Of a stretch of DNA of 64,000 nucleotides, positions 56,701-64,000 are shown piece after piece. Location: the NCBI RefSeq assembly GCF_025370935.1, contig NC_133496.1, forward strand, positions 12,495,561 to 12,559,560, in the 5' to 3' direction. A model generated the notes under the pieces. It ran no database searches, was not told where the DNA came from, and worked only from the letters and a program-made list of their open reading frames with translations. The DNA comes from Choristoneura fumiferana (lineage: Eukaryota; Arthropoda; Insecta; Lepidoptera; Tortricidae). The stretch's first letter is position 1. Each line of letters begins with the position of its first letter. The position numbers and the translations under genes are program-made.

Positions 56701-57576
56701 AACCTCAGCATCCTGGTTACGCCTCGAGGCACGCTGCTCAGAAGTCTCACTAAGCCTCGACAGAGATGTAGCTTCTGCATTTTGAGCATGCCTCGAGGCA
56801 CGTTGCTCAGGAGTCTCATTAAGCCTCGACTGAGCAGTAATCTTAGCATCCTGGTTACGCCTCGAGGCACGCTGCTCAGGAGTCTCACTTAGCCTCGACT
56901 GTGATGTAACTTCTGCATTCCGAGCATGCCTCGAGGCACGTTGCTCAGGAGTCTCATTAAGCCTCGACCGAGCCGTAACCTCAGCATCTTGGTTACGCCT
57001 CGAAGCACGCTGCTCAGAAGTCTCACTAAGCCTCGACTGAGATGTAGCCTCTGCATTTTGAGCATGCCTCGAGGCACGTTGCTCAGGAGTCTCATTAAGC
57101 CTCGACTGAGCCGTAAACTTAGCATCCTGGTCACGCCTCGAGGCACGCTGCTCAGGAGTCTCACTAAGCCTCGACTGAGATGTAGCTTCTGTATTCCGAG
57201 CATGCCTCGAGGCACGTTGCTCCGGAGTCTCGTTTAGTCTCGACTGAGCTGTAGCCTTTGCATCTTTGGCACGCCTTGTGGCACGTTGTTCAGGACACTC
57301 ATTACATCTTTTAAGACTGTTTTGCTTTGCATTTATTGTTTGTCGTAAAATACTTTCATTCGAAATTTCGAACGCCCTCTTAAAAGCTTTCGATGATGCA
57401 TCTCTTTCCAAACGACACTGCCTTTCGAATTCAGTTTCTTTACTTCGTAATTCAGCTTTACGAGTTGCTTGTGATTTCAAGAAAATCTCTCTCTCAGGAA
57501 CATCCTGTTCAAGTTGAATCAATTTACGCTTTTTAGCTTCATTTTGTGCTTTTTTAGTTTTTTTCCCGAGTGCCAT
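50719..57576 (-). CDS. Helitron Rep/helicase with repeats and protease-like domain
   Basis: An unbroken 2285-codon frame. Helitrons move by a rolling-circle mechanism: the Rep part nicks and joins single DNA strands, the helicase unwinds. Residues 1-110 are basic; about 110-600 are 22 tandem 23-residue repeats around ETPEQRASR; about 620-690 has cysteine pairs (CMICKKLC, CHRC). About 865-1015 looks like a papain-fold deubiquitinase (GKQCTANA with the cysteine, FDSHSRG with the histidine). From 1150 comes the Helitron N domain (FHLFPYGRNGF), at about 1355 the Rep HLH metal motif (GSPHLHM) and at about 1487 the two tyrosines (YYIAKYTSKHE). The PIF1-type helicase has Walker A GGAGCGKT at about 1830, Walker B IIDEISM at about 1920, GDIMQLSPVKG, and VALSRVKSLQG near the end. 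The start at 57576 is the first ATG. All key residues are kept, so it could be active. It lies antisense in the lipase intron. Confidence 0.95.
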   Translation of the reverse strand: MALGKKTKKAQNEAKKRKLIQLEQDVPEREIFLKSQATRKAELRSKETEFERQCRLERDASSKAFKRAFEISNESILRQTINAKQNSLKRCNECPEQRATRRAKDAKATAQSRLNETPEQRASRHARNTEATSQSRLSETPEQRASRRDQDAKFTAQSRLNETPEQRASRHAQNAEATSQSRLSETSEQRASRRNQDAEVTARSRLNETPEQRASRHARNAEVTSQSRLSETPEQRASRRNQDAKITAQSRLNETPEQRASRHAQNAEATSLSRLSETSEQRASRRNQDAEVTARSRLNETPEQRASRHARNAEATSQSRLSETPEQRASRRNQDAKFTAQSRLNETPEQRASRHAQNAEATSQSRLSETSEQRASRRNQDAEVTARSRLNETPEQRASRHARNAEATSQSRLSETPEQRASRRNQDAEVTAQSRLNETPEQRASRHARNTEATSQSRLSETPEQRASRLNQDAEVTAQSRLNETPEQRASRHARNAEATSQSRLSETPEQRASRLNQDAEVTAQSRLNETPEQSASRHARNAEATSQSRLSETPEQRASRLNQDAEVTAQSRLNETPEQRASRHARNSETTSLRRSLIRSVETENERNSRLHSQRIQFQEWRARCNTDFESSITVFAEIFCMICKKLCYKKQLGSITVVDIQRNILPSELMTSDIITACHRCIRILRRGRTPSQAYWNAMYLDEIPQEIATLSDMEIRLLSRIIPFVKMVKLSGRFGQRGFHGQAVLFGQDVEEIAEQLPLQMNSIGLVIVCEQLESVQRLRNFSVNIQKLKNALDWLVINNPLYRNVNINFSYDYNINEICHILRDDLQENNNESIVYYQDIGNNRRILRGSFHQGHAKFCDFSRGKQCTANAAVAIAVSNIKQVGTWSSDIIDTILISGDHLYSSSIHSRRAPNVAELNVEYLCAEELQTNFEVLNHSCLIRVPPEATIICGHLRINNQDAGFPNLQNGLVDFLNNCDAGQGGILTSNGISVAIWKAENLYYLFDSHSRGPKGRVAQDGAACVMSFPDVSSMYSVLKSNIPKSQQNRLDDDQYSITKINTTVIGNLNENPDLIHVESHISQNSLSPEKSSQLNEDTNILISSSILRAIDEPIPELNSVIENGNCDQLPVHQLRRKTGPPLQISREKRAEELAWFHLFPYGRNGFQENRSHPITPLDYCQARIMGVDTRFQRHEYLFYALSLMEYYRAKQNVGVCLRMRQGENLPENLVQNIHLNMRSMRGSNAYWQNACSNLIAMVKNLGPPTWFLTLSCNDLNWDDMLKALLISAGRPNESPSNLSFSDRQKLVEDHPVTLSRQFMIRVNAFMRFLKNDHHVLGGKLVDFWWRIEFQNRGSPHLHMLCWIENAPHFDTPEGRSLINETISCSLNNDDDELNEIVKRVQIHNHSSTCYKKRNDLHCRFNFPRPVSDQMTLLGPDETIRNNGRFCILKRSPAEQYVNNYNPQILKLWRANMDIQACGNVTAVSYYIAKYTSKHEPQDVGQAVKDAVSRVRASRGDIGRQLFAVSMAILNHRRVSACECAYRLCHLKLRDSSRKVVFVNTCRPHERYRILRYDSDHGQTYQNIFDKYVQRPDSLEHLSLAEFAVNYEHVTRSTDNEDDGDAEAYDNVEEGVEAAPTTIRLLNGSVMKKRTKPAILRTRYYTQMGDREGYFYSYLVAHVPFRNENILMAGYETCEEAFMAHRHELRPFHGDSVEQFQYIERELQQVIGQVLALADNSQFDDANGNDRDKNADNHNIGAIVDGYDPRVADVDIEIEEVGDELHINITDEEFHAMVSSMNVDQRRIFDEVTKRIRNEITKTNENVPLKLFVTGGAGCGKTFVLKTIVQHIRRCYAPTTDLLLNATFVEVTAPTGVAARLINGKTIHSALCLGIEKGKATVYRQMTGQRLEDMRRKWRHIRWLIIDEISMVSYEVLRSIHLRLQELKNCNDIFGGVNIIIFGDIMQLSPVKGSWCFQQPFTFQGEPHLWRYFGLCELKTNVRQQNDCQFIDILNHLRVGELSMEQYEILLERSRVPLIGDFADGEAVRIFPTVKLVNDYNEKMVELMARTVKIYTLHAHDESKEPATYGEKPNLSSIPQDPNCTGGLVSSIKIAIGARVMLRMNLKVSEGLVNGSMGIIKKLEWNGLRRDQLEEGELPKLIFIEFDDKSIGRSFKEENGWVPIQPQSLTFQGLKGYGNIERIMFPFILSWAVTVHKLQGTTVEKAVVYLGKKTFAKGQAYVALSRVKSLQGVAICELDQRKLFNCPHDKSALEELQRIRNPNKALSQQ
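55790..57245 (-). repeat. 69-bp tandem repeats inside the Helitron ORF
   Basis: About 21-22 units of 69 bp alternating in two types, so that the clear period is 138 bp. Type one reads NETPEQRASRHAR..., type two SETPEQRASRRNQ.... In part of the array every second pair changes to SETSEQ, giving a higher-order period near 276 bp. Since 69 is a multiple of three the frame is kept through all copies. Open frames in the other frames and strand here are by-products. Confidence 0.95.
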
Positions 57577-58799
57577 CTTGAAGATGTTTAATTATTTATC
57601 TATCTATCTCACTTCTACACGACTACAAACTATGTAGGTACGGTTGTTATGAAGGTACAATAATTAACATTTTAAAACACAATACCTACGTAATTATGCG
57701 CTATCATAGAGGAACAATTAAGTATACGACTTCTAACAGAAATTTACACAATAATTTATAATCTGATTCCTACCTATAATGCACTTTAGAAGTTATACAT
57801 AACAAATTTATAATGAATTAATACTAATCAAAAGTAAGTAAACAAGAAATACTTAAAAGAAACAACTAAGGAGAACCACAAAATAATTAGCCAGTACTAC
57901 CTATGTTATGTTTACATACATAGAAATTAACAATAGTCACATGAATAATTGTACACGTTATTTATATAAATAATGGAGTTCACACAGAAATGTTTACTTA
58001 CATAATATTTACTTAAATAATTTACACGCTTTTTAATCCCTAAAACACAACTACAAACTGTTACATATATGCAAAGGAATTAAATCAAAATAATTTTAAA
58101 CAAAGATAGGTATTATTAACTAAACTAGGTATTATATAAACGCCAAAACACGCTATTTAATGTGGTGTCTAAATATACCCTGAAAAATGCTCACAACTGT
58201 ACTCTTAAATATAGTTAAGTACAAAAAAACTTAACTAAGTTTCCGACCAACTTACTTTGATACGATAATTCTTTTATTGCAAATCTAGTTAATTTACCTA
58301 GTTGTACAACATATAATCCAAAGGTAAGTTAAGTAATAACACTCGATTCGTTATTGTAGCAATCGTAAACAAAATTTAAGAAATCACCCTTAGCATGACT
58401 AGGTACTTAATGTAAATTATTACTAATAGGAAGAGTACCTACGTGAATTCGACCAAAACTCTAAGTAGGATATTAGAACTGAAATAAATGTTATCTATCA
58501 CATTTTAATTACAAAATACGAAAGATAAATCATAATAATAATTTCAAGTTGCAACTCAAACAAAACCGTAGGAGCGGTGGTGCAATATTGTGTAGCGTGT
58601 CGTGTCTACTCGTACTAGTATTATAAGTACTTACTTAGGTTCTTAATCTACCTAAAATCTGAATACAACTACGTAATAAAAATTATACAGTATGAAATTT
58701 AAATACAAATAAGCTACTTAAGCAACGTAGGTAAATATTAAAAACAATGATATGAAAACGTTGATTTTATAAAACATGAAATATACTCGATCAAAAAAT

Positions 58800-58925
58800 T
58801 CGCAAAGTGGACACGACCATCAACGACGTCTGCCCTCACGTGTCTGCCCGTTCGGGTCGCCGTACTTGGCGACGCCCCCCGCGGGCCCCGCGCTCCGTAC
58901 CTATACTGCGTACCGCGCACCGCAT
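58800..58925. other. GC-rich island in AT-rich intron
   Basis: A sharp rise in GC with several CG pairs (GTTCGGGTCGCCGTACTTGG, CGCGGGCCCCGCGC) in about 125 bp. Minus-strand frame of 60 codons, no family match. It could be a worn exon, a regulatory segment, or a captured fragment. Nothing more can be said. Confidence 0.35.
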
Positions 58926-59203
58926 GAGTAGCAAGCTAGCCTAGACGCTAATTAAATCATACTGCATAAAACATAGGCTTCATGAGTGAATAATACATTA
59001 AACTTTACTAAGCTATGTATGTCTGTACTAAGTAGGTATGTACAAATTTAATTAAGTTTTAATAATTATAAATTTACTAGCTATTTTTAACCCCTAACGA
59101 AAACACAGGTAGGTAGCTAAAACAGGGGCACATATTACTTAATCTCTGTAGTTTCGGCTGTGCGTTGATCAATCAGTCAGTCAGTGGGTTTCTTCTTTTA
59201 TAT

Positions 59204-59395
59204 ATGTATAGATGAACACATAAATTAACAGTATAATAAAAATTCCACTTGAAGTTAGATGACTTAATTCAGTAGTTTTTGTGAACAGAAATATAATACA
59301 TGTATAGATGAACACATAAATTAACAGTATATTAAAAATTCCACTTGAAGTTAGATGACTTAATTCAGTAGTTTTTGTGAGCAAAAATATAAAAC
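59204..59395 (+). repeat. 96-bp tandem duplication
   Basis: The unit starting AGATGAACACATAAATTAAC occurs at 59210 and 59306 with only a few changes, including TGACTTAATTCAGTAG in each. Two copies only. Confidence 0.9.
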
Positions 59396-59558
59396 AAAAG
59401 TGATAAAACTTATCAAAATCATAACCCATATTCAACTTTTACATAATAATTATGTGCTGCGGGGAAGAGGACCCTAACGAAGATCTCTCCCGAGGCTCTC
59501 GGGAGTCGGGACCATCAGTGGTCCGCGGATCATATAGATTGGGAATCTTTTCTCGCGC

Positions 59559-59727
59559 CTAAATCACTAAACCAATTATGATGAATTTTGGTATAGAGAT
59601 AGATTGGACCTTTCAGAAGGACATTGGCTACTTTTTTAATATTCCGACAAATTTAATGGTTTCCGCGAGGTAGCGATACGATAACCGAATTTTACGAGGA
59701 TGAAGTCGCGGGCAAAAGCTAAGTAGT
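59559..59727 (+). mobile_element. worn Helitron-like (Lep1-type) 3' part
   Basis: ACTAAACCAATTATGATGAA, TTTTGGTATAGAGATAGA, TTCCGCGAGGTAGCGATACG and GAAGTCGCGGGCAAAAGCTA follow the family, but the end is AGCTAAG instead of CTAG and the 5' start is missing. Confidence 0.5.
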
Positions 59728-59959
59728 AGTTTATAAATATATTAGAAACCTTGACTTGATCCTGAGGCATCTCCTGGAACTTGTAGGATACTCGACTCCC
59801 CAGCAAATTAGGTACAGTACAGATATCGTGTTCGGCTTAATTGGAATGGTATTTATAAGTTGGTTTCTATTCATAAGATTGACGGTCGTAATAAGAAACG
59901 GATTACGTATAATAAATAATATCCCAAAGTTTAAAAAACATGAAATAAAGAACTTAAAT

Positions 59960-60430
59960 TGAAAATTTAAAAAACCCCGACACAAAAAAACGCTGACAAA
60001 AACGCCAGCAAAAACAGAAAAAAGAATTCAAAAATTTAAAAAACCCCCGACACAAAAACACGCCGACAAAAACGCCAGCAATAAATTGAAAATTTAAAAA
60101 ACCCCGACACAAAAAAATGCTGACAAAAACTCCAGCAAAAACATAATAAAAAAGAATTGAAAAATGTAAAAATAACCCGACACAAAAACATGAAAAAACG
60201 CCGACAAAAACGCCAGCAAAATACATGAAAACAAGAACTTAAATTGAAAATTTAAAAAACCCCCGACACAAAAACACGCCGACAAAAACGCCAGCAAAAA
60301 ACGCCGACAAAAAGGCCAGCAAAATACATGAAAACAAGAACTTAAATTGAAAATTTAAAAAACCCCCGACACAAAAACACGCCGACAAAAACGCCAGCAA
60401 AAAATGAAAAGTAAAGTTAAACGCCGACAA
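59960..60430 (-). repeat. tandem CCCCGACACAAAAA/GCCGACAAAAACGCCAGC array
   Basis: Five to six irregular units of 60-110 bp built from AAATTTAAAAAACCCCCGAC, ACAAAAACACGCCGACAAAA and ACGCCAGC. The left two units (59960-60124) are outside the inverted repeat; the rest is the outer part of its left arm, and returns reversed at 61250-61556. The CCCCGAC-CAAAAA core resembles the start of the dispersed repeat family. Low-complexity frames on both strands are not genes. Confidence 0.85.
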
Positions 60431-61556
60431 AAACGCCGAAAAACCGCCCGGAGTAAAAACGCCGCCAAAAAAGACAACTAAAAAGTAAAAAATAATTATG
60501 CGCTAGCTGTTGCCCGCGACTTCATCTGCGAAGATTTTGTTTATCACTCTCCCGCGGGAACTATGCAGATTTCTCGTAAAATTAGCCTATGTCGTTCTTC
60601 AAGGTCCATTCTATCTCAATACGAAAACTTATCAAAATTGAATGGTTTAGGCGTGAAAAGGTAACAGACAGAAAAACAGACAGACAGTTACTTTCGCGCT
60701 TATAATATTAGTATGCATTAGTATGGATGCAAGTATGGATTGGCCCTTTAAGTTCAATATAAGTGACTAGTAATATTTTTTTTATCTTAGCGTCGTTGGT
60801 GTCGGGGGACCGCTAACGTTAATACGTAAAAAATACAACATATGTTCTGTAGTTTTTGGTTAATCTTAGCGGTCCCCCGACACCGACGACGCTAAGATAA
60901 AAAAAATATTACTAGTCACTTATATTGAACTTAAAGGGCCAATCCATACTTGCATCCATACTAATGCATACTAATATTATAAGCGCGAAAGTAACTGTCT
61001 GTCTGTTTTTCTGTCTGTTACCTTTTCACGCCTAAACCATTCAATTTTGATAAGTTTTCGTATTGAGATAGAATGGACCTTGAAGAACGACATAGGCTAA
61101 TTTTACGAGAAATCTGCATAGTTCCCGCGGGAGAGTGATAAACAAAATCTTCGCAGATGAAGTCGCGGGCAACATCTAGCGCATAATTATTTTTTACTTT
61201 TTAGTTGTCTTTTTTGGCGGCGTTTTTACTCCGGGCGGTTTTTCGGCGTTTTTGTCGGCGTTTAACTTTACTTTTCATTTTTTGCTGGCGTTTTTGTCGG
61301 CGTGTTTTTGTGTCGGGGGTTTTTTAAATTTCAATTTAAGTTCTTGTTTTCATGTATTTTGCTGGCCTTTTTGTCGGCGTTTTTTGCTGGCGTTTTTTGT
61401 CGGCGTGTTTTTGTGTCGGGGGTTTTTTAAATTTTCATTTAAGTTCTGTTTTCATGTATTTTGCTGGCGTTTTTGTCGGCGTTTTTTCATGTTTTTGTGT
61501 CGGGTTATTTTTACATTTTTCAATTCTTTTTTATTATGTTTTTGCTGGAGTTTTTT
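60125..61556. repeat. 690-bp inverted repeat with 49-bp loop
   Basis: The left arm runs from about 60125 to 60816 and the right arm from 60866 to about 61556; the loop is 60817-60865. Each arm, from the loop outwards, holds GCGGTCCCCCGACACC with ACGCTAAGATAAAAAAAAT, a unique stretch, a Lep1-type Helitron-like copy (60503-60722 and 60960-61179), and the outer tandem array. I noticed about six small differences, mostly one-base changes in homopolymers. Long arms with tandem subrepeats at their outer ends resemble Foldback elements. The loop does not read like a sequencing adapter. Confidence 0.92.
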
Positions 61557-62226
61557 AAATAAAGCTGCACAATGCTTGTTTAATACGGCTTATCGTCGCT
61601 TTATGTTTCAAACTTTCTGCCATACAATTAATTATAATCATATCATCATAATATGCGTTCTGCTCACTGGTTAAACCGTGGCTAAAGTATGGAGTGGGCC
61701 ATCGCGATTAGGACCTTCACGGTGGTGAACTACATTGCTACTAAAAAAAATATCAATATAAGTAAACTTAAAGTTTTCAATTTAAAAATTCGTAGAATTT
61801 GAATTCTTTACAATTTGACGTTATTCTCAAGCCTATTGGATATTTTATTTAGTAGTTAAAGCGGCTTTGTATGTACAAAACAAGTAAATGTTATTGACAA
61901 ATGCCGGCGGTATAACGACTAGTACGGATTTGGAAATGCAATAATAGACCCCCTGAGATCCTAATGGAATAAAATGTGACCAACTTGGACGCACGTGCAT
62001 ACTTCATAATCTTTCACAGCACATGTACTTATTGCTAATTTAACTATGTACACACAACAAAATGATCAAAACATATCACAGGCTAAACCTTATCAGGATA
62101 AAGCACAGTGACCCACTAAAGCATAGGTAATTAAATTAAATATGTTGATGTTCCCCTGTGTATGTGTTAAACTAATTAAATCACATGCCAAACCTTTGGG
62201 ATTTGACCAAATGGTGGTAGTTAAAA

Positions 62227-62830
62227 AAAACCGACCAGAGCGTGTCGGATACGCCCAAGATAGGGTTCCGTAGCCATTTCGAAAAAAATAAGTAATATTT
62301 TTCTAAGGATTTCGTATTTTATACGGAATCTTCCAAGTTTAGGTATATTTTATACCTTAGGCGGCTATTTAAGAGTAAAACTACTAATAATTCTCAAGCA
62401 AACTTAGCCGTTATAGTTTTCCTTGAAAGTTTGATATACCTTTACCATCCTGAATTTTTTCGTATTTTTCCACCCACCAGTTTAGATTTTAGGGGGCGCT
62501 AAATTTTAATGAAAATTTGTACTTTAAAGTTGAATATTTCGCAAAAAATCACCCTTAATGGTTTTAAAAAACCTATCAAACGATACCCACACTATAGGTT
62601 GGATGAGAAAAAAAATCACCCCACTTTACGTCTATGGGAGATATCCTTAAAAAATATTTTTTTTATTATACCATTTTTTCGGCATAGTTTGCATATATAT
62701 CCGTGCAAAATAACAGCTTTCTAGCATTCATAGTCCCTGACCAAATCTGCGGACGGACGGACAGACAGACAGACATGGCGAAACTATAAGGACTCTGCTT
62801 TTGCTATTTTGGCTCCGGACCCTAAAAAGA
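62227..62830 (-). repeat. GGGTTCCG interspersed repeat, uninterrupted copy
   Basis: About 600 bp. On the minus strand it opens GGGTCCGGAGCCAAAATAGC and closes with GGGTTCCGTAGCC-type and CACGCTCTGGTCGG words on its far side. It is the unbroken counterpart of the pieces at 23125-26650. Confidence 0.8.
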
Positions 62831-63398
62831 TGGAAAAATCGCGTACCTACGTGGCTGCGGTTTACCATGATTGCTTCGATGTAGGTAGGCGTTCCCCAGC
62901 CATAAAAATACAGTGAACGCAAATGTCAGAGCAGTAAAAGCCTACTTTTATCCAATCACAGGAAAATTGCATACGTTCATACATACATACGTGAAAAGAA
63001 CGATCTCAATGATCCTACTTATACGTTAGTGGTAATGGGGTGAACATTTAGCTAGGCAACCTGAGAGGCTTTTTTTCGAACGAACTGTTGCTGTTAGCCT
63101 CAGACAGCTTTTACAGCTTACCGGAGAGAGGGCGAGCTGCCAAACGGGTCACCCAGCAAGGGATTATTTTAACTTAGCCTGCCAAAGGGTGCTCCTATGG
63201 AGCCGACCTCGGGCTTTGGACGTTATGGAAGAGTTAAATGCATGCAATCGGTATTTGTGAGTTAGATGGGTTGTACTATGTCATCGGATGCATCACCTCT
63301 CAGTTACAGTAGATATTTATACAGCGTTTGCCAGACGTGTTATCTTTAACGCCACTTACTTTAAATAAAAACAAGTTAATCCTCTCCTTCATTTTCAG

Positions 63399-63620
63399 GT
63401 ATAGTCCTATTCAACTGGGTGCAACTGGGGCTCACGGTGTTCGGTCTGTTCATGGTATTCGACCCACTGGGTTCGGTGAACTATGGAGACATGCAAGATA
63501 CTCCCAACCAGGTGCGGCATCACAGGAAGGTGACGGGACTGTGGTCAAGGAGATTCCGATGGGCGTTCTGTTGGCTGAAGCGCGACGAACACGGAAAGGA
63601 AGCTTTCCAACAGGTTGCAG
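63399..63620 (+). CDS. DAGLB: diacylglycerol lipase beta-like, exon C
   Basis: Acceptor ATTTTCAG ends at 63398, donor GTAAAT begins at 63621. Joined to exon B it reads SIVLFNWVQLGLTVFGLFMV, the fourth membrane helix, then FDPLGSVNYGD, and a basic cytosolic part RHHRKVTGLWSRRFRWAFCW with LKRDEHGKEAFQQVA. FDPLG, the W-R-R segment and the DEH...AF...A segment match DAGLB in order and spacing and are closer to the beta than to the alpha type. The lipase domain with its GHSLG serine would follow in exons right of the window. The exon is 222 bp and open throughout. Confidence 0.88.
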
Positions 63621-64000
63621 GTAAATATTCGAAATAAAAAATAAAAAAAAACAGAAAATGTACTTGAACTTTTTTGTGTAAGAAATCGTGCCAGTGATAT
63701 TCCATAGTCCTCCAACAAACTCACAACAAACTAAATGTACAGTCAAAGACAAAGAAACTGAATTGTGTACCAGGGAGGAACCGCTGTGCTACTGATGTCA
63801 TGTTATACGAGTACGTACGAAAAAAACATATATTGAAACTGGTTATGAAAAAAGTTTCCGCTTATTTAGTGTTTTACAAAATATTTATGGCAATTGAAAA
63901 TGTTATGGTTTTTAAATGGCTTTTTATAGTTTTTTGTACAAGTTCTGAATACTTTTTGTACATTTTTCGGCCCGGAAATACGATTAAAATGGAAATAAAA
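63621..64000 (+). other. DAGLB: start of the next lipase intron
   Basis: AT-rich sequence after the exon C donor, no acceptor followed by a coding stretch before the window ends. Confidence 0.6.

Larger units (their letters stand above)
47374..63398 (+). other. DAGLB: diacylglycerol lipase intron, 16.0 kb
   Basis: Bounded by GTAAGT and ATTTTCAG. Filled mainly by mobile DNA: dispersed repeats, a GGAY array, a complete antisense Helitron, a large inverted repeat and a second copy of the GGGTTCCG repeat. The stretch 57577-59203 is AT-rich and silent except for a GC-rich island at 58800-58925. 61557-62226 and 62831-63398 show nothing supportable. Confidence 0.75.

Noticed and set aside
55782..56888. 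Open frame of 368 codons on the minus strand (MRLLSSVPRGV type), and several + strand frames nearby
   Set aside because: These are other-frame readings of the 69-bp repeats in the Helitron gene; a repeat length divisible by three without stops keeps extra frames open.
55790..57245. CRISPR-like appearance of evenly spaced repeats
   Set aside because: The units are adjacent without unique spacers, keep a reading frame and lie in a eukaryotic transposon gene.
59731..60430. Several 63-90 codon membrane-like frames rich in F, V and G
   Set aside because: They are low-complexity translations of the tandem array and reappear in the opposite arm at 61252-61674; no conserved protein.
60817..60865. 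Sequencing hairpin adapter as the cause of the large inverted repeat
   Set aside because: The loop shows none of the TCTCTC and GTTGTTG runs expected of a hairpin adapter and is ordinary AT-rich sequence; other assembly causes are still open.

Overview
This is a window of lepidopteran (moth or butterfly) nuclear DNA. The evidence is an AT-rich background, an intron-split animal gene, and a dense load of repeats typical of Lepidoptera: tRNA-headed SINEs, RTE-like 3' ends with GAT tails, short Helitron-like elements bounded by TC and CTAG, and many MITEs. No bacterial genes or operons are present. There are two assembly gaps (7262-7509 and 27418-27427).

Host genes. The one clear functional gene is a diacylglycerol lipase of the beta type on the + strand. 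Three internal exons (39216-39440, 47261-47373, 63399-63620) join in frame and encode part of the N-terminal membrane domain; the lipase domain lies beyond the right edge. Its introns are about 7.8 kb and 16.0 kb. A small THAP-like first exon (37102-37172) is a weaker candidate. At 1543-2702 on the minus strand there is an intronless, frameshifted, stop-containing copy of ERGIC2, best read as a processed pseudogene.

Mobile elements, left to right. 2891-7260 is a decayed Ty1/copia element whose reading frame is broken several times. 7510-8010 is the 3' end of a non-LTR element. 9.6-17.5 kb holds RTE-like fragments, SINEs, short Helitron-like copies and a deleted PIF/Harbinger element. 18671-19251 is a MITE with an 8-bp target duplication. 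21327-22509 is a Helitron-like copy split by a MITE that itself carries two more MITEs. 23125-26650 is a stack of four insertions inside one another, readable because an unbroken copy of the bottom layer lies at 62227-62830. 31841-35057 is a copia element with identical LTRs and a 5-bp target duplication that has lost its reverse transcriptase.

The 16-kb lipase intron (47374-63398) is the most striking region. It holds a tandem repeat block split by a 575-bp GGAY tetranucleotide array, an uninterrupted 2285-codon Helitron Rep/helicase ORF on the antisense strand (50719-57576), and a near-perfect inverted repeat with arms of about 690 bp and a 49-bp loop (60125-61556). The Helitron protein has 22 tandem 23-residue repeats and a probable cysteine-protease (deubiquitinase-like) domain ahead of the Rep module. 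Because the host gene is read on the + strand, the inverted repeat should be transcribed as a long intronic hairpin.

All calls come from reading the sequence and from general knowledge of the families; no database search was possible.
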